Shown: positions 8,547-17,117, numbered from the stretch's first letter. The stretch is 64,000 nucleotides of DNA from Gemmatimonadota bacterium (GCA_014192065.1 BJHH01000005.1:117992-181991), one strand, 5' to 3'. The notes: generated by a model not told the origin, from the sequence alone. Translations and numbers: made by a program.

Positions 8547-10181
8547 TTACTCCGCCTCCATGAACGGGTACCGATAGTTCGTCGCTGGCCCGAACGTCTC
8601 CTTGACCGTGCGGGCGCTGACCCAGCGCAGCAGGTTCATCTTGGAGCCCGCCTTATCGTTGGTACCCGACGCCCGTGCGCCGCCGAACGGTTGCTGGCCG
8701 ACGACCGCGCCGGTTGGCTTGTCGTTCACGTAGAAGTTGCCTGCCGCGTTGCGAAGCGCCGTGTGTGCCTCGGCGACGGCCTTCCGGTCGCGCGCGAAGA
8801 CGGCGCCGGTGAGCGCGTACGGCGAGGTCGCGTCCACCGTCTTGAGGATCTCCGACCACTTGGCGTCGTCGTACACATGCACGGTCACGACCGGGCCAAA
8901 GATTTCCTCGCACATCAGGCGGTACGACGGATCGTCGGTCTGCACGAGCGTGGGCTCGATGAACCAGCCGGTCTCGCCCTTGGCGCCTCCGCCCGTAATG
9001 ATCTTCGCGTTCTTTTTCGCGTCCTTGAGGTAGCCACTGATCCGGTCGAACGCCTTCTGGTCGATCACGGCGCCCATGAAGTTGCGGAAGTCCGCCGTGT
9101 CGCCGACCCGAATGTCCTTGGCCATAGCCACGACCTGGTCGCGTACCGACTTCCAGAGCGACTTCGGGATGTAGACGCGGCTCGCTGCCGAGCACTTCTG
9201 ACCCTGGTATTCGAATCCGCCGCGGACGATCGCGACCGCGAGGGCCGTTGGGTCCGCCGACGGATGCGCCACGATGAAGTCCTTGCCGCCAGTTTCGCCG
9301 ACGATGCGCGGGTACGAGCGATAGCTGCCGATGTTGCGGCCGATCGTGTCCCACATGCCGTTGAACACTTCGGTGCTGCCCGTGAAGTGCACGCCAGCGA
9401 GGTCGCGATGGCTCAGGACCGTGTCCGAGATCGTCGCGGCGTTGCCGGGCACGAAGTTGATCACACCCGGGGGCATGCCGGCTTCGCGAAGCAACTGCAT
9501 GGTGTACCAGGCGGAGAGCATTGCCGTGCCGGCCGGCTTCCAGAGCACCGTGCAGCCCATCAGCGCGGCCGCCGTCGGCAGGTTGCCGCCGATTGCCGTG
9601 AAGTTGAACGGGCTCACCGCATACACGAACCCTTCGAGTCCTCGATAGTCGAGCTGGTTCGTCATGCCCGGGGCCTGCGCGGGCTGGTCGGCATAGATCT
9701 CGCCAGCGAACTGCACGTTGAAGCGCCAGAAATCGATCAGTTCCGGGCCGGCGTCGATCTCGGCCTGATACGCCGTCTTGGACTGTCCGAGCATCGTGGC
9801 GGCAACGATTGTGCTTCGCCAGCTGGTCGCGAGGAGGTCGGCGGCCCTGAGCAGGACGGCCGCGCGGTCTTCCCAGCGCCATGAGGCCCAATCACGTTGG
9901 GCCTTCTTCGCGGAGGCGATGGCCGCGGTGACGTCCTTCTGGCGCGCCTTGTGCCACTTGGCCGTCACCTGGCGGTGCTTGTGTGGCGAGACCGCGTTCG
10001 CGATGTCGCCGGTGCGGATCTCCTCGCCGCCGATGACGAGCGGAATCTCGGGGCACTCCTTCTGCATGGCGGCGAGGCGTGCCTTGAGTTCGGCGCGCTC
10101 GGGACTGCCGGGTGCGTATTGCCGCACCGGCTCGTTGATGGCCGGGCCGAGGGTGCGGATGCCGTTTGAGGGAGCGGACAT
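8547..10181 (-). CDS. pruA: L-glutamate gamma-semialdehyde (P5C) dehydrogenase
   Basis: Aldehyde dehydrogenase superfamily enzyme oxidising P5C/glutamate semialdehyde to glutamate with NAD+, the second step of proline catabolism. The 544-residue length and the N-terminal NEPVRQYAPGSPER segment fit the stand-alone P5CDH group. Catalytic Cys is in YQGQKCSAASRVY and general-base Glu in VGETGGKDF. The coenzyme-fold Asn/Lys region (SPFNFTAIGGN, LWKPAGTA) is intact. The start at 10181 is chosen because an in-frame extension to 11069 runs antisense through endonuclease IV. No proline dehydrogenase is visible in the window. Confidence 0.93.
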   Translation of the reverse strand: MSAPSNGIRTLGPAINEPVRQYAPGSPERAELKARLAAMQKECPEIPLVIGGEEIRTGDIANAVSPHKHRQVTAKWHKARQKDVTAAIASAKKAQRDWASWRWEDRAAVLLRAADLLATSWRSTIVAATMLGQSKTAYQAEIDAGPELIDFWRFNVQFAGEIYADQPAQAPGMTNQLDYRGLEGFVYAVSPFNFTAIGGNLPTAAALMGCTVLWKPAGTAMLSAWYTMQLLREAGMPPGVINFVPGNAATISDTVLSHRDLAGVHFTGSTEVFNGMWDTIGRNIGSYRSYPRIVGETGGKDFIVAHPSADPTALAVAIVRGGFEYQGQKCSAASRVYIPKSLWKSVRDQVVAMAKDIRVGDTADFRNFMGAVIDQKAFDRISGYLKDAKKNAKIITGGGAKGETGWFIEPTLVQTDDPSYRLMCEEIFGPVVTVHVYDDAKWSEILKTVDATSPYALTGAVFARDRKAVAEAHTALRNAAGNFYVNDKPTGAVVGQQPFGGARASGTNDKAGSKMNLLRWVSARTVKETFGPATNYRYPFMEAE

Positions 10182-10340
10182 GGCGTACTCGCTTGACAGG
10201 AGGAGGAGGAAGTCGCTCGTGTGCGTGAGCGCCGGTTCGTGGGAACGGCGCAGACCATAAAATCTACCAGTTCGCGCGGGTGGGCCCAACCGGACGACAG
10301 ACCGACTAGACTTTTGGGCGATGTCAACGAATCCCCTCAC

Positions 10341-11258
10341 GTGAGCACCCTCTTGAGCGGCCGGATTATCGGAGCGCATACGCCAGACGCTGGTGGGATG
10401 GTGATGGCGGTGCGGCGCGCGGCGGCATCGCAGATGCAGGCGATGCAGTGCTTTACGGCGCCGCCGACCTACTACGGCGACAGGGTCACGGCCAAGCCGG
10501 ACCGCGTGGCGAAGTTCCGCGAAGCGCTCGCGGCGGCCGGCATCGAGCCGCGCCATGTGCTCGTCCACGGTGCGTATGTGCTCAACACGGCGTCGGCGGA
10601 GCCGGAGAAGGCCGCGCGTGCGAAGGGCGGGCTCGCGAAAGAACTCGAACGCTCGACGGCGTACGGCGTCGGCGCCTGCTGTTTTCATCCCGGCTCGGCG
10701 GGTGCGGGCGACCCCGGCGAGGCCTGCGACCGCGTTGGCGATGCGATCATCCACGCGATCGAGGCCGTTCCCGAGGGAGAGCGCCGCACGCGCGTGCTGA
10801 TCGAGAACACTGCTGGGGCAGGCCGCACGATGGGTCGATCGGCCGAGGAGATCGCGCGGATGCTCGCGCGGGTGCCCGCGGCGCTGCGGCATCGCACCGG
10901 CTATGGACTCGACACCTGCCACCTCTTCGCGAGTGGGAAGGACATCGCATCGTCCCGCGAGGCGCAGCGGGCCGTGCTCGACGAGTATGAGCGGATCATC
11001 GGGGAACGGCCGGCGTTTTTTCACCTGAATGACAGCCAGCATCCGTTCGGCTCCAACAAGGACCGGCACGCCTGCATCGGCGACGGCGCCATCGGAGTGG
11101 AACCGTTTCGCTGGTTGTTGGAAGACCCTCGTACAGAGGGGATTCCGCTCGTCCTCGAGACGCCGCAGGAGCGCAGCGCAGCGCTCGATGATGATGCGAC
11201 GGCTGACCCTGCGGACGAGCGAATGATGATGCTTTTGCGCTCGTTTCTCCCTGGCTGA
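10341..11258 (+). CDS. nfo: Deoxyribonuclease IV (AP endonuclease IV)
   Basis: Base-excision-repair enzyme cutting 5' of abasic sites, a TIM barrel with three metal ions. All expected ligands are present: VLVHGAY, CCFHPGS, VLIENTAG, GLDTCH, FFHLNDSQ, DRHACIGDG and LVLETPQ. With a GTG start at 10341 the protein is 305 residues, near the family's 280-300; the frame is open to 10221 but the extra part is low-complexity and antisense-adjacent to P5CDH. It is divergent from P5CDH with about 160 bp between them. No Shine-Dalgarno is obvious at the GTG. Confidence 0.92.
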   Translation: MSTLLSGRIIGAHTPDAGGMVMAVRRAAASQMQAMQCFTAPPTYYGDRVTAKPDRVAKFREALAAAGIEPRHVLVHGAYVLNTASAEPEKAARAKGGLAKELERSTAYGVGACCFHPGSAGAGDPGEACDRVGDAIIHAIEAVPEGERRTRVLIENTAGAGRTMGRSAEEIARMLARVPAALRHRTGYGLDTCHLFASGKDIASSREAQRAVLDEYERIIGERPAFFHLNDSQHPFGSNKDRHACIGDGAIGVEPFRWLLEDPRTEGIPLVLETPQERSAALDDDATADPADERMMMLLRSFLPG

Positions 11259-11292
11259 AACCGCGTTTCACTCGGCGAATTGAGCGGTTTTC
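11257..11292 (+). terminator. Weak Rho-independent terminator after nfo
   Basis: GAAACCGC overlapping the nfo stop pairs with GCGGTTTTC at 11284-11292 (one bulged T) across a 19-nt loop, giving a stem followed by a run of T. The long loop makes it weak. Confidence 0.4.
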
Positions 11293-11325
11293 GATCGTCA
11301 CGCCGCCTCGCCAGAGGAGAGCGCC

Positions 11326-11354
11326 CTATTGCGCTCTCGGAGAGTCGGTATAGT
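11326..11354 (+). promoter_or_regulatory. Possible sigma70-type promoter of the SWIB gene
   Basis: TATAGT (11349-11354, five of six consensus bases) lies 17 nt after CTATTG (11326-11331), a poor -35. The predicted leader before the SWIB ATG is about 65 nt. Only the -10 is convincing. Confidence 0.35.
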
Positions 11355-11427
11355 TTCGACTCATCCCACGGGGATTTCTCAGTGCGGATACCGGGATCCA
11401 TTCACCACAATTCCTAGGAGCACATCG

Positions 11428-11721
11428 ATGGCCGCCAAGAAGAAGGCGAAGGCGAAGACGAAGACGAAGCGGAAGCCGAACGCCGCGTTCATGAAGCCGG
11501 TCCAGCCGGATGAGAAGCTCGCGGCCGTCGTCGGTAGCAAGCCGCTCCCGCGCACGGAAATGACGAAGAAGCTGTGGGCCTACATCAAGAAGCACGGCCT
11601 GCAGGACAAGAAGAACCGTCGTGATATCAATGCCGACGCCGCCCTGAAGGCCGTGTTTAATGGCCGCGCCAAGGTGAACATGTTCGAGATGACGGCGCTC
11701 GTTTCGAAGCACGTCAAGTAG
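11428..11721 (+). CDS. SWIB/MDM2-domain protein with basic N-terminal tail
   Basis: 97 residues. The first about 20 are almost entirely Lys/Ala/Thr/Arg (MAAKKKAKAKTKTKRKP), a histone H1-like tail likely to bind nucleic acid. Residues about 30-97 form a SWIB domain: PLPRTEMTKKLWAYIKKHGL, then a DKKNRRDINAD turn and the hydrophobic MFEMTALVSKHVK end. SWIB is best known from eukaryotic SWI/SNF but occurs in several bacterial phyla, where it is thought to be chromatin- or topoisomerase-associated; the role here is inference. The start is supported by TAGGAG 7 nt upstream. It is monocistronic, between a putative promoter and a terminator. Confidence 0.9.
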   Translation: MAAKKKAKAKTKTKRKPNAAFMKPVQPDEKLAAVVGSKPLPRTEMTKKLWAYIKKHGLQDKKNRRDINADAALKAVFNGRAKVNMFEMTALVSKHVK

Positions 11722-11757
11722 GTCAGTTGTTGTCGCTGCCTCCGGGCAGCTACTCTG

Positions 11758-11792
11758 GAGGGGGTGCGTCCTCACGGGCGCGCCCCCTCTTT
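11758..11792 (+). terminator. Rho-independent terminator after the SWIB gene
   Basis: An 11-bp GC-rich stem (11758-11768 with 11779-11789, one G-U pair) around a 10-nt loop, followed by TTT. It ends 20 nt before the likely start of signal peptidase, so the two genes should be separate transcripts. Confidence 0.65.
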
Positions 11793-11811
11793 CACCTCCA
11801 GCTCTCTCGTC

Positions 11812-12618
11812 GTGGCCCTTCGCAATTCATCTGGCAAGGACAAGGAATCCGGCAGTAAGGGCTCCGTCGCGGCCGTGCGGTCGAAGAAGGGCGGCGGCCT
11901 GTCGGCGCGGAAGTTCTGGGAAGGTTTCAAGTCGATCGCCGGCACGATCGCGATCTTCCTGATTCTCCGCACCTTCTTCATCGAGGCCTATCGTATTCCT
12001 TCGGGCAGCATGATTCCCGCGCTGCTGATTGGCGACTGGCTCTTCGTGAACAAGCTGCGCTACGGGCCGCACATCCCGTTTTCCTCGATCAACCTGCCGG
12101 GGTACGCCGAGCCGCAGCGCGGCGAGGTGGTGGTTTTCGAATCGCCACCGCAGTACGACCAGCCCGACGACCTGACGCCAACGCTCGTGAAACGCCTCGT
12201 GGGGATGCCGGGCGACACGATCTATATGCGCGACGCCGTGCTCTACGTGGATGGCATCGCACAGCAGATCGGCTATACCTCGCCGGAGCAGTTCAAGGGC
12301 GACCCGACCGAGGTGAGCGCGCTCTTCGAGTGGCAGCACAAGTTCGAAGTCGTCAAGACACGGTTCGGTGAGCCGCCCAAGCAGCCCATGCACGACCACT
12401 GGGGCCCGCTCGTTATCCCGAAGGAGTTCTTCTTCATGATGGGCGACAACCGGTACGACTCGAAGGACGGTCGTTACTGGGGCCTCGTGCCGCGAAAGAA
12501 CGTGCGCGGCCGGCCGATGTTCGTCTACTACTCGTTCGTTCCGTCCAGCGCGAGCGACCGTCCGATCAGCTTCGTCTCCGACATTCGCTGGGGCCGGCTC
12601 GGGCACTGGATCAAGTAG
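11812..12618 (+). CDS. lepB: Signal peptidase I
   Basis: Removes Sec and Tat signal peptides at the outer face of the cytoplasmic membrane by a Ser-Lys dyad. About 268 residues: a basic N-terminus, one transmembrane helix (IAIFLILRTFFIEAYRI), box B with catalytic Ser (IPSGSMIPALLIGD), box D with catalytic Lys (VKRLVGMPGD) and box E (FFMMGDNRYDSKDGRYWGLV). The GTG at 11812 is preferred; an in-frame GTG at 11764 lies inside the preceding terminator hairpin. The large number of exported hydrolases in this window implies heavy use of this enzyme. Confidence 0.93.
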   Translation: MALRNSSGKDKESGSKGSVAAVRSKKGGGLSARKFWEGFKSIAGTIAIFLILRTFFIEAYRIPSGSMIPALLIGDWLFVNKLRYGPHIPFSSINLPGYAEPQRGEVVVFESPPQYDQPDDLTPTLVKRLVGMPGDTIYMRDAVLYVDGIAQQIGYTSPEQFKGDPTEVSALFEWQHKFEVVKTRFGEPPKQPMHDHWGPLVIPKEFFFMMGDNRYDSKDGRYWGLVPRKNVRGRPMFVYYSFVPSSASDRPISFVSDIRWGRLGHWIK

Positions 12619-12703
12619 AGACAGGCAGCAGGAGAGCGGCGCCGCTGCCGCCGCCGCACGCACACCGGTGCGCATGCGACCACCCTACCGAACGGAGTGC
12701 CTG

Positions 12704-13141
12704 ATGCGTCAGCTTTTCGTTGCCCTCGTACTGGCCCTGCCTGCCACGCTCGCCGCGCAGCAGCCCGAATTCCTGCAGCCATACGGTCCGCCGACGCGGC
12801 CGTTCTCGCCGGCCGTGAAGGTCGGCAATCTGCTTTACCTCGCCGGTCAGATTGGGACTCCGCCCGATGCGTCGGGCGCGCCGGTCGCCGGCGGTATCGC
12901 CGCCGAGACGAAGCAGACGATGGAGAACATCAAGGACGTGCTCGCGAAGACGGGCTCGGACCTGGACCACGTCGTGAAGTGCACCGTCTTTATGGCCGAC
13001 ATGAAGGAGTGGGACGCGATGAATGCCGTGTACCGCACCTACTTCAAGGACGGGAAGTTCCCGGCGCGCAGTGCGTTGGGCGCCAACGGGCTTGCGCTCA
13101 ACGCCCGCGTCGAGATCGAGTGCATCGCGACGGTCAAATAG
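12704..13141 (+). CDS. Exported RidA-family protein
   Basis: A RidA/YjgF-fold protein of 145 residues with an N-terminal Sec signal (MRQLFVALVLALPATLAAQQ), so it should act in the periplasm, unlike classical cytosolic RidA imine deaminase. Core motifs are present: YLAGQIG, ETKQTMENIKDVLAKTG, VVKCTVFMADM, FPARSALG (the Arg needed for deamination) and a final RVEIECIA strand. The start ATG at 12704 has GGAG upstream; it is preferred to an ATG 36 nt earlier because it begins the signal peptide. Its stop is directly followed by the GTG of an exported esterase, suggesting cotranscription. Confidence 0.88.
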   Translation: MRQLFVALVLALPATLAAQQPEFLQPYGPPTRPFSPAVKVGNLLYLAGQIGTPPDASGAPVAGGIAAETKQTMENIKDVLAKTGSDLDHVVKCTVFMADMKEWDAMNAVYRTYFKDGKFPARSALGANGLALNARVEIECIATVK

Positions 13142-13142
13142 G

Positions 13143-14183
13143 GTGAGGGAGCTGGCCGGGCGCCGTCGCGTTGGCCGTGGCGTGCTCGGCGGGTTGGCGG
13201 CAGCGTGCGTCGTGACGCTGGCATCGCACCCGGCGGCGGCGCAGGAGCTGCGACAGGGTTCGGTCGTCACCGACACGGCGTGGTCGCAGGCCCTCGGCGC
13301 GAGCAAATCACTCGTGGTGTACCTCCCGCCGTCGTACGGCACCGATCGTACGCGGCGCTACCCCGTGGCCTACTATCTGCACGGCACCGGCGGTGACGAG
13401 ACCAACTGGGTGAAGCTGGGCGGAATGGCGGTGGTGATGGATTCGCTCGTTGCCGCGGGGATGCCGGAGATGATTGTCGCGATGCCCGACGGCGACGACT
13501 CGTATTACACCACCTACAACGTGCTCCTCGACGCCGCCGGATGCCGCCGGATGCTCGCGCCGACCGCGAACGCCGACCGCGACTGCGTAGCCTGGCCGCA
13601 CTATGACGACTACGTCGCCTACGATGTCGTGCGGCATCTGGACGCGAAGTACCGCACGCAGGCGGCGGCCGCGAACCGTGCGATTGCCGGGCTCTCCATG
13701 GGCGGGTACGGCGCCGTGACGCTCGCACTCAATAATCCCAAGACCTTTTCGGTGGCCGCGTCGCACTCGGGCGTGCTCTCACCGCTCGAGTTCGCCCCAG
13801 CGCCGGTCGGGCGCGCCCCGTTCACCCGTTCGGCGGGCGACTCGACGGCGGCCGCGGGGTTTGGCGCGCGCAACGCGGCTCGCTACCGCGTGATTTTTGG
13901 CGCCGACAGCTCGAGCTGGCGGTCGCGCGACCCGGCCACGATTGCCTCGCGGATCGTCGATCGTGGCGCGCCGATGCCAGCCCTGTTTATCGATTGCGGC
14001 ACCGCTGACATCTTCCTGCCGCAGAACCGGGCGTTCGTTGAGGCGCTACAGTCCCGCAACGTGCCGGTCGAGTACCGGGAATGGGCCGGCGCGCACAACT
14101 GGACCTACTGGCGCGCGCATGTCGGCCAGAGCCTTCGCTGGATCGCGGCGCGCATCGCGGCGCCAATGCCACGCAGCCGCTGA
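13143..14183 (+). CDS. Exported esterase (esterase D / antigen 85-like alpha/beta hydrolase)
   Basis: 346 residues with a basic N-terminus, a hydrophobic signal core and AAAQE cleavage region (residues about 10-35). The rest is a putative-esterase (PF00756-type) alpha/beta hydrolase: LVVYLPPSYG at the start, HGTGGDETNW oxyanion region, nucleophile in GLSMGGYGA, catalytic Asp probably in LFIDCGTAD and catalytic His in GAHNWTYW. The substrate is unknown; relatives hydrolyse S-formylglutathione, feruloyl or acyl esters. GTG at 13143 immediately follows the RidA stop. Start codon uncertain because no separate Shine-Dalgarno is visible. Confidence 0.85.
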   Translation: MRELAGRRRVGRGVLGGLAAACVVTLASHPAAAQELRQGSVVTDTAWSQALGASKSLVVYLPPSYGTDRTRRYPVAYYLHGTGGDETNWVKLGGMAVVMDSLVAAGMPEMIVAMPDGDDSYYTTYNVLLDAAGCRRMLAPTANADRDCVAWPHYDDYVAYDVVRHLDAKYRTQAAAANRAIAGLSMGGYGAVTLALNNPKTFSVAASHSGVLSPLEFAPAPVGRAPFTRSAGDSTAAAGFGARNAARYRVIFGADSSSWRSRDPATIASRIVDRGAPMPALFIDCGTADIFLPQNRAFVEALQSRNVPVEYREWAGAHNWTYWRAHVGQSLRWIAARIAAPMPRSR

Positions 14184-14200
14184 CGGCGTAGCTTCCCCGC

Positions 14201-14767
14201 ATGGCTGATTTTATCGAGCGACCATCGATCGCTTCGCGCATCGAAACGCCGCACCCCCTGAGGCGCTTGGCGCTGTCTTTGCCGCAGATGGCGCTCGTCA
14301 CGGGCATCGTGATTCGCCTCTGGCGGTCGTACACGCTGACGCACGGATCGTCGGACAGCTGGGCTTGGGTGGGCGGCACGTTCCTCGTCGGCGTGTGCCT
14401 CCTCTTCCTGATGTGCGCCATTCATCTGGCCAACTACTCGCTTCGCCATTGGATCTGGCGTGCGCCACTCTTCGCGATCTTGGAATCCGGCGCGGAAATC
14501 CTCGTGAGCCTCGCGCTCACGACGATGAACCTTGAGCCGCTCGGTGCGGAGATGGCCGAGCTCTCGGACTGGCTGCCGACCGCAACGCGAATCATGTTCT
14601 GGCGCCTGCTCGGTGTCGGTGCCTTCACCGGCGTACTGGCCATTGTGGTGTCGGTGGTACGCCGCCTCATCCTCGCCGCGGAGGATCGCAGTCACACGGC
14701 CCGGGCGGTGCACCGCGCCAGTACGGAACAGCTGACCCCACCCGATACCCAAGAAGGAGCGAAATAG
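14201..14767 (+). CDS. Hypothetical membrane protein
   Basis: 188 residues with about four hydrophobic segments (about residues 25-45, 55-80, 85-110 and 130-155) and a charged C-terminus. No family recognised. It lies between an esterase and an exported M24 peptidase on the same strand; its last codons carry the AGGAG used by the next gene, which suggests an operon. Codon usage matches the neighbours. It is accepted as real because its frame is open for the whole gap between two tight neighbours and encodes coherent membrane segments. Confidence 0.6.
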   Translation: MADFIERPSIASRIETPHPLRRLALSLPQMALVTGIVIRLWRSYTLTHGSSDSWAWVGGTFLVGVCLLFLMCAIHLANYSLRHWIWRAPLFAILESGAEILVSLALTTMNLEPLGAEMAELSDWLPTATRIMFWRLLGVGAFTGVLAIVVSVVRRLILAAEDRSHTARAVHRASTEQLTPPDTQEGAK

Positions 14768-16189
14768 GTGATGCATCGATTCCTCCCCCTCACGCTCGCG
14801 ATTGGCGCACTGCGCCTCGCGGCACAGGACGCCCCCAAGCGCACTGAAGTCCTCCCGCCGCGTGGTCTAGCGATTGTCGCGCGGCCGTTCGGTACGCAGC
14901 GCGAACTGGCGGTACTACAGCAAGCCTGGCTCAAGAAGCGGCTCGACACCTTCGTGCCCGGCTTGATGCGCAAGACCGGCATCGACTTCTGGGTCATCAC
15001 GATGCGCGAGTACAACGAAGACCCGGTCTTCAACTCGATCACCTCGCCAGAGACGATGGCGGCCCGCCGCCGGACGATCTACGTGATCTTCGACCGGTGC
15101 GCGGCGGCTGGCCAGCCGCCGCAGGCGTCATGTATCGAGCGGATCGCGCTCGGCGGCAGTTCGCAGGGCGGCGTCTGGGAAGCGCGCCGGTCCACCAAGC
15201 CGGTGGAGGCCGCGGTCGGTGGGCGGCAAGCCGAGCTCTGGGGGGACGAGCAGTGGCAGGCGCTCAAGCAGTTGATCGAGGAGAAGAACCCGAAAGTCAT
15301 CGGCATCAACCGCTCGAAAGTGTTCGCCTTCACCGACGGACTCTCGAGTGGTGAGTTGCTCGGCATGAGCGAGGCGCTCGGCGACAAATGGACGGCGAAG
15401 TTCAAGGATGCTGAGGGGCTGCCTCTCGAGCTGATTGCGTCGCGATTGCCTGAAGAGGAGGCCTTTTTCGGGAAGATGACGGAGAAGGTCTGGGCGATGA
15501 CACAGGAGATGTTCTCGGCCCGCGTGATCGTGCCGGGCAAGACGCGGACGAGCGAGTTGGTCTGGTGGTGGCGGCAGCGCGTGGCCGATCAGGGCATGGG
15601 CACCTGGTTCCAGCCGAGCATCGAGGTCCAGCGAAAGGGCCAGACGTCGGAGCAGGTTGGTGAGGATCCGATCATCCAGCGTGGCGACGTGCTGCACTGC
15701 GATGTGGGCCTCACGGTGGCGCGATTGAACACCGACACCCAGCACAACGCGTACGTGCTACTGCCTGGTGAAGCCGACGCGCCGACTGGGCTAAAGAAGG
15801 CGCTCGCGAATGCCAACGCGTTGCAGGACATCGCGATGGACGAGATCAAGCCGGGGCGCAGCGGCAATGAGATTCTGAAGTCCGTGCTGGAGCGGATGCG
15901 CGCAAAAGGCATCGATGGCACGATGTACTCGCATCCCATCGGCGTGAACGGACATGGCGCTGGTCCCTTGATCGGTCTGTGGGACTATCAGGACGGCGTG
16001 CCCGGGCGCGGCGATGCGAAGGTGACGCCGAGTATGTGGTACTCGATCGAGTTGCAGGCGACGACGCCGGTGCCGGAGTGGGGCGGGCAGTCGGTGCGGA
16101 TGGCGCAGGAAGAGGACATGATCATTGGTGCGGACGGGCGTGTGCGATGGGCGCTGAAGCGGCAGGACAAGCTCTTTCTGGTGAAGTAG
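14768..16189 (+). CDS. Exported M24-family (Xaa-Pro type) metallopeptidase
   Basis: About 473 residues. A short hydrophobic signal-like N-terminus is followed by a divergent creatinase-like N-domain and a pita-bread catalytic domain. Metal-ligand positions can be followed: Asp in HCDVGLTVARLNTDTQHNAY (two Asp), His in GVNGHGAGPLIGLWD, Glu in YSIELQA and Glu in AQEEDMIIG. M24 enzymes cleave Xaa-Pro bonds or are catalytically altered; specificity is unknown. The start is GTG 14768 with AGGAG 8 nt upstream; ATG 14771 directly after it is equivalent in practice. Confidence 0.85.
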   Translation: MMHRFLPLTLAIGALRLAAQDAPKRTEVLPPRGLAIVARPFGTQRELAVLQQAWLKKRLDTFVPGLMRKTGIDFWVITMREYNEDPVFNSITSPETMAARRRTIYVIFDRCAAAGQPPQASCIERIALGGSSQGGVWEARRSTKPVEAAVGGRQAELWGDEQWQALKQLIEEKNPKVIGINRSKVFAFTDGLSSGELLGMSEALGDKWTAKFKDAEGLPLELIASRLPEEEAFFGKMTEKVWAMTQEMFSARVIVPGKTRTSELVWWWRQRVADQGMGTWFQPSIEVQRKGQTSEQVGEDPIIQRGDVLHCDVGLTVARLNTDTQHNAYVLLPGEADAPTGLKKALANANALQDIAMDEIKPGRSGNEILKSVLERMRAKGIDGTMYSHPIGVNGHGAGPLIGLWDYQDGVPGRGDAKVTPSMWYSIELQATTPVPEWGGQSVRMAQEEDMIIGADGRVRWALKRQDKLFLVK

Positions 16190-16276
16190 GACATTCTATA
16201 CACAGCTCGTAACTCTAAGTACGAGTAGGCGGTACGCTGCTGGCGGCCGCTGTTCAACTGCAACGACGGGAATGGA

Positions 16277-16657
16277 ATGAAAAAGGGATTCAAAGAGCTT
16301 TTGGTGGTCGGCGACCGCGTGCTGATCAAGGTCGAGGAAGGCGAGGATCGGACCAAGGTCGGGCTCTACCTGCCCGCCACTGCCGTCGACAATCAGGCGG
16401 TGCAGGGTGGGACGATCTTGGCGACTGGGCCGGGGCATCCACTGCCCTCAGTCGAGGAGCATCTCGATGAGCCGTGGCGAATCACGGGGATGAAAGACAC
16501 CCGTTATGTTCCTATGCAGGCGCACGTGGGTGATTATGCGCTGTTTTTCCGGAAGGCGGCCGTCGAAATCACGTTCGAAGACGAACGGTTTCTCGTCGTA
16601 CCGCAGGCAGCGATTCTCGCGCTCGCGCGGAAGCCGGCCCCGGCGCCACTGTTCTGA
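16277..16657 (+). CDS. GroES-like co-chaperonin family protein (divergent)
   Basis: 126 residues (true GroES about 95). LLVVGDRVLIKVEE, the KVGLYLP turn and GGTILATGPG match the beta-barrel core of Cpn10. An insertion (about residues 60-85, PSVEEHLDEPWRITGMKDT) replaces the middle, and the chain ends VGDYALFFRKAAVEITFEDERFLVV. The GroEL-binding mobile loop does not look normal, so it may not be a working GroEL cap. No groEL is adjacent; the next gene, 25 nt downstream, is a bacilliredoxin. A GGGAATGG purine tract lies before the ATG. Confidence 0.75.
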   Translation: MKKGFKELLVVGDRVLIKVEEGEDRTKVGLYLPATAVDNQAVQGGTILATGPGHPLPSVEEHLDEPWRITGMKDTRYVPMQAHVGDYALFFRKAAVEITFEDERFLVVPQAAILALARKPAPAPLF

Positions 16658-16682
16658 CCGACCCAATAAGGAGAGCGTTTCC

Positions 16683-17117
16683 ATGATGTACGATGAGCGA
16701 TTCATTACGCCGATGCGCCAGGAGCTGACCTGCCTCGGTATCGAAGAAATGCGCACGGCCGCGGACGTCGACGCAAAACTTCAGGATGCAAAAGGCACGA
16801 CGCTGGTTGTCGTGAACTCGATGTGCGGTTGTGCGGCGCGCAATGCGCGTCCTGCGGTGGCGTCTGCGTTGCAGCACGCCGTGAAGCCGGACCATCTCTA
16901 TACCGTGTTTTCTGGCCAGGATGCCGACGCCACACGCCGCGCCCGCGAGTTCTTCGTTGGCTATCCGCCGAGCTCGCCGTCGATTGCCATGTTCAAGGAC
17001 GGCAAACTCGTGTTCATGGTCGAGCGCCACCAGATCGAAGGCCGCTCGGCTACGGAGATCGCTACCGACCTCGTCGGGGCGTTCGACGCGCATTGCGCAA
17101 GCGGAGCGACGGCGTAG
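16683..17117 (+). CDS. BrxA/BrxB-family bacilliredoxin (CGC motif)
   Basis: 144-residue thioredoxin-fold protein of the YphP/YqiW (DUF1094) family. The redox motif is in VVNSMCGCAARNARP, a CxC as in Bacillus BrxA/B, which remove bacillithiol from S-bacillithiolated proteins. Later landmarks are FSGQDADATRRAREFF, YPPSSPSIAMFKDGK and HQIEGRSATEIA. The family also occurs in phyla where bacillithiol use is uncertain, so the low-molecular-weight thiol here is not established. The start ATG 16683 (ATG ATG) has AAGGAG upstream. Probably cotranscribed with the GroES-like gene and terminated by the following hairpin. Confidence 0.92.
   Translation: MMYDERFITPMRQELTCLGIEEMRTAADVDAKLQDAKGTTLVVVNSMCGCAARNARPAVASALQHAVKPDHLYTVFSGQDADATRRAREFFVGYPPSSPSIAMFKDGKLVFMVERHQIEGRSATEIATDLVGAFDAHCASGATA

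Noticed and set aside
8544..9884. 446-codon + frame opposite P5C dehydrogenase
   Set aside because: Same reason: mirror frame of a real gene, no start signal, no motif.
8547..11069. 840-codon minus frame that would extend P5C dehydrogenase by about 300 residues
   Set aside because: The extension runs antisense through endonuclease IV, is Arg/His-rich without domain features, and the enzyme has its normal length when started at 10181.
16206..16225. CTCGT...ACGAG inverted repeat before the GroES-like gene as a CIRCE heat-shock operator
   Set aside because: Does not match the TTAGCACTC-N9-GAGTGCTAA pattern; arms are only five to six bases.
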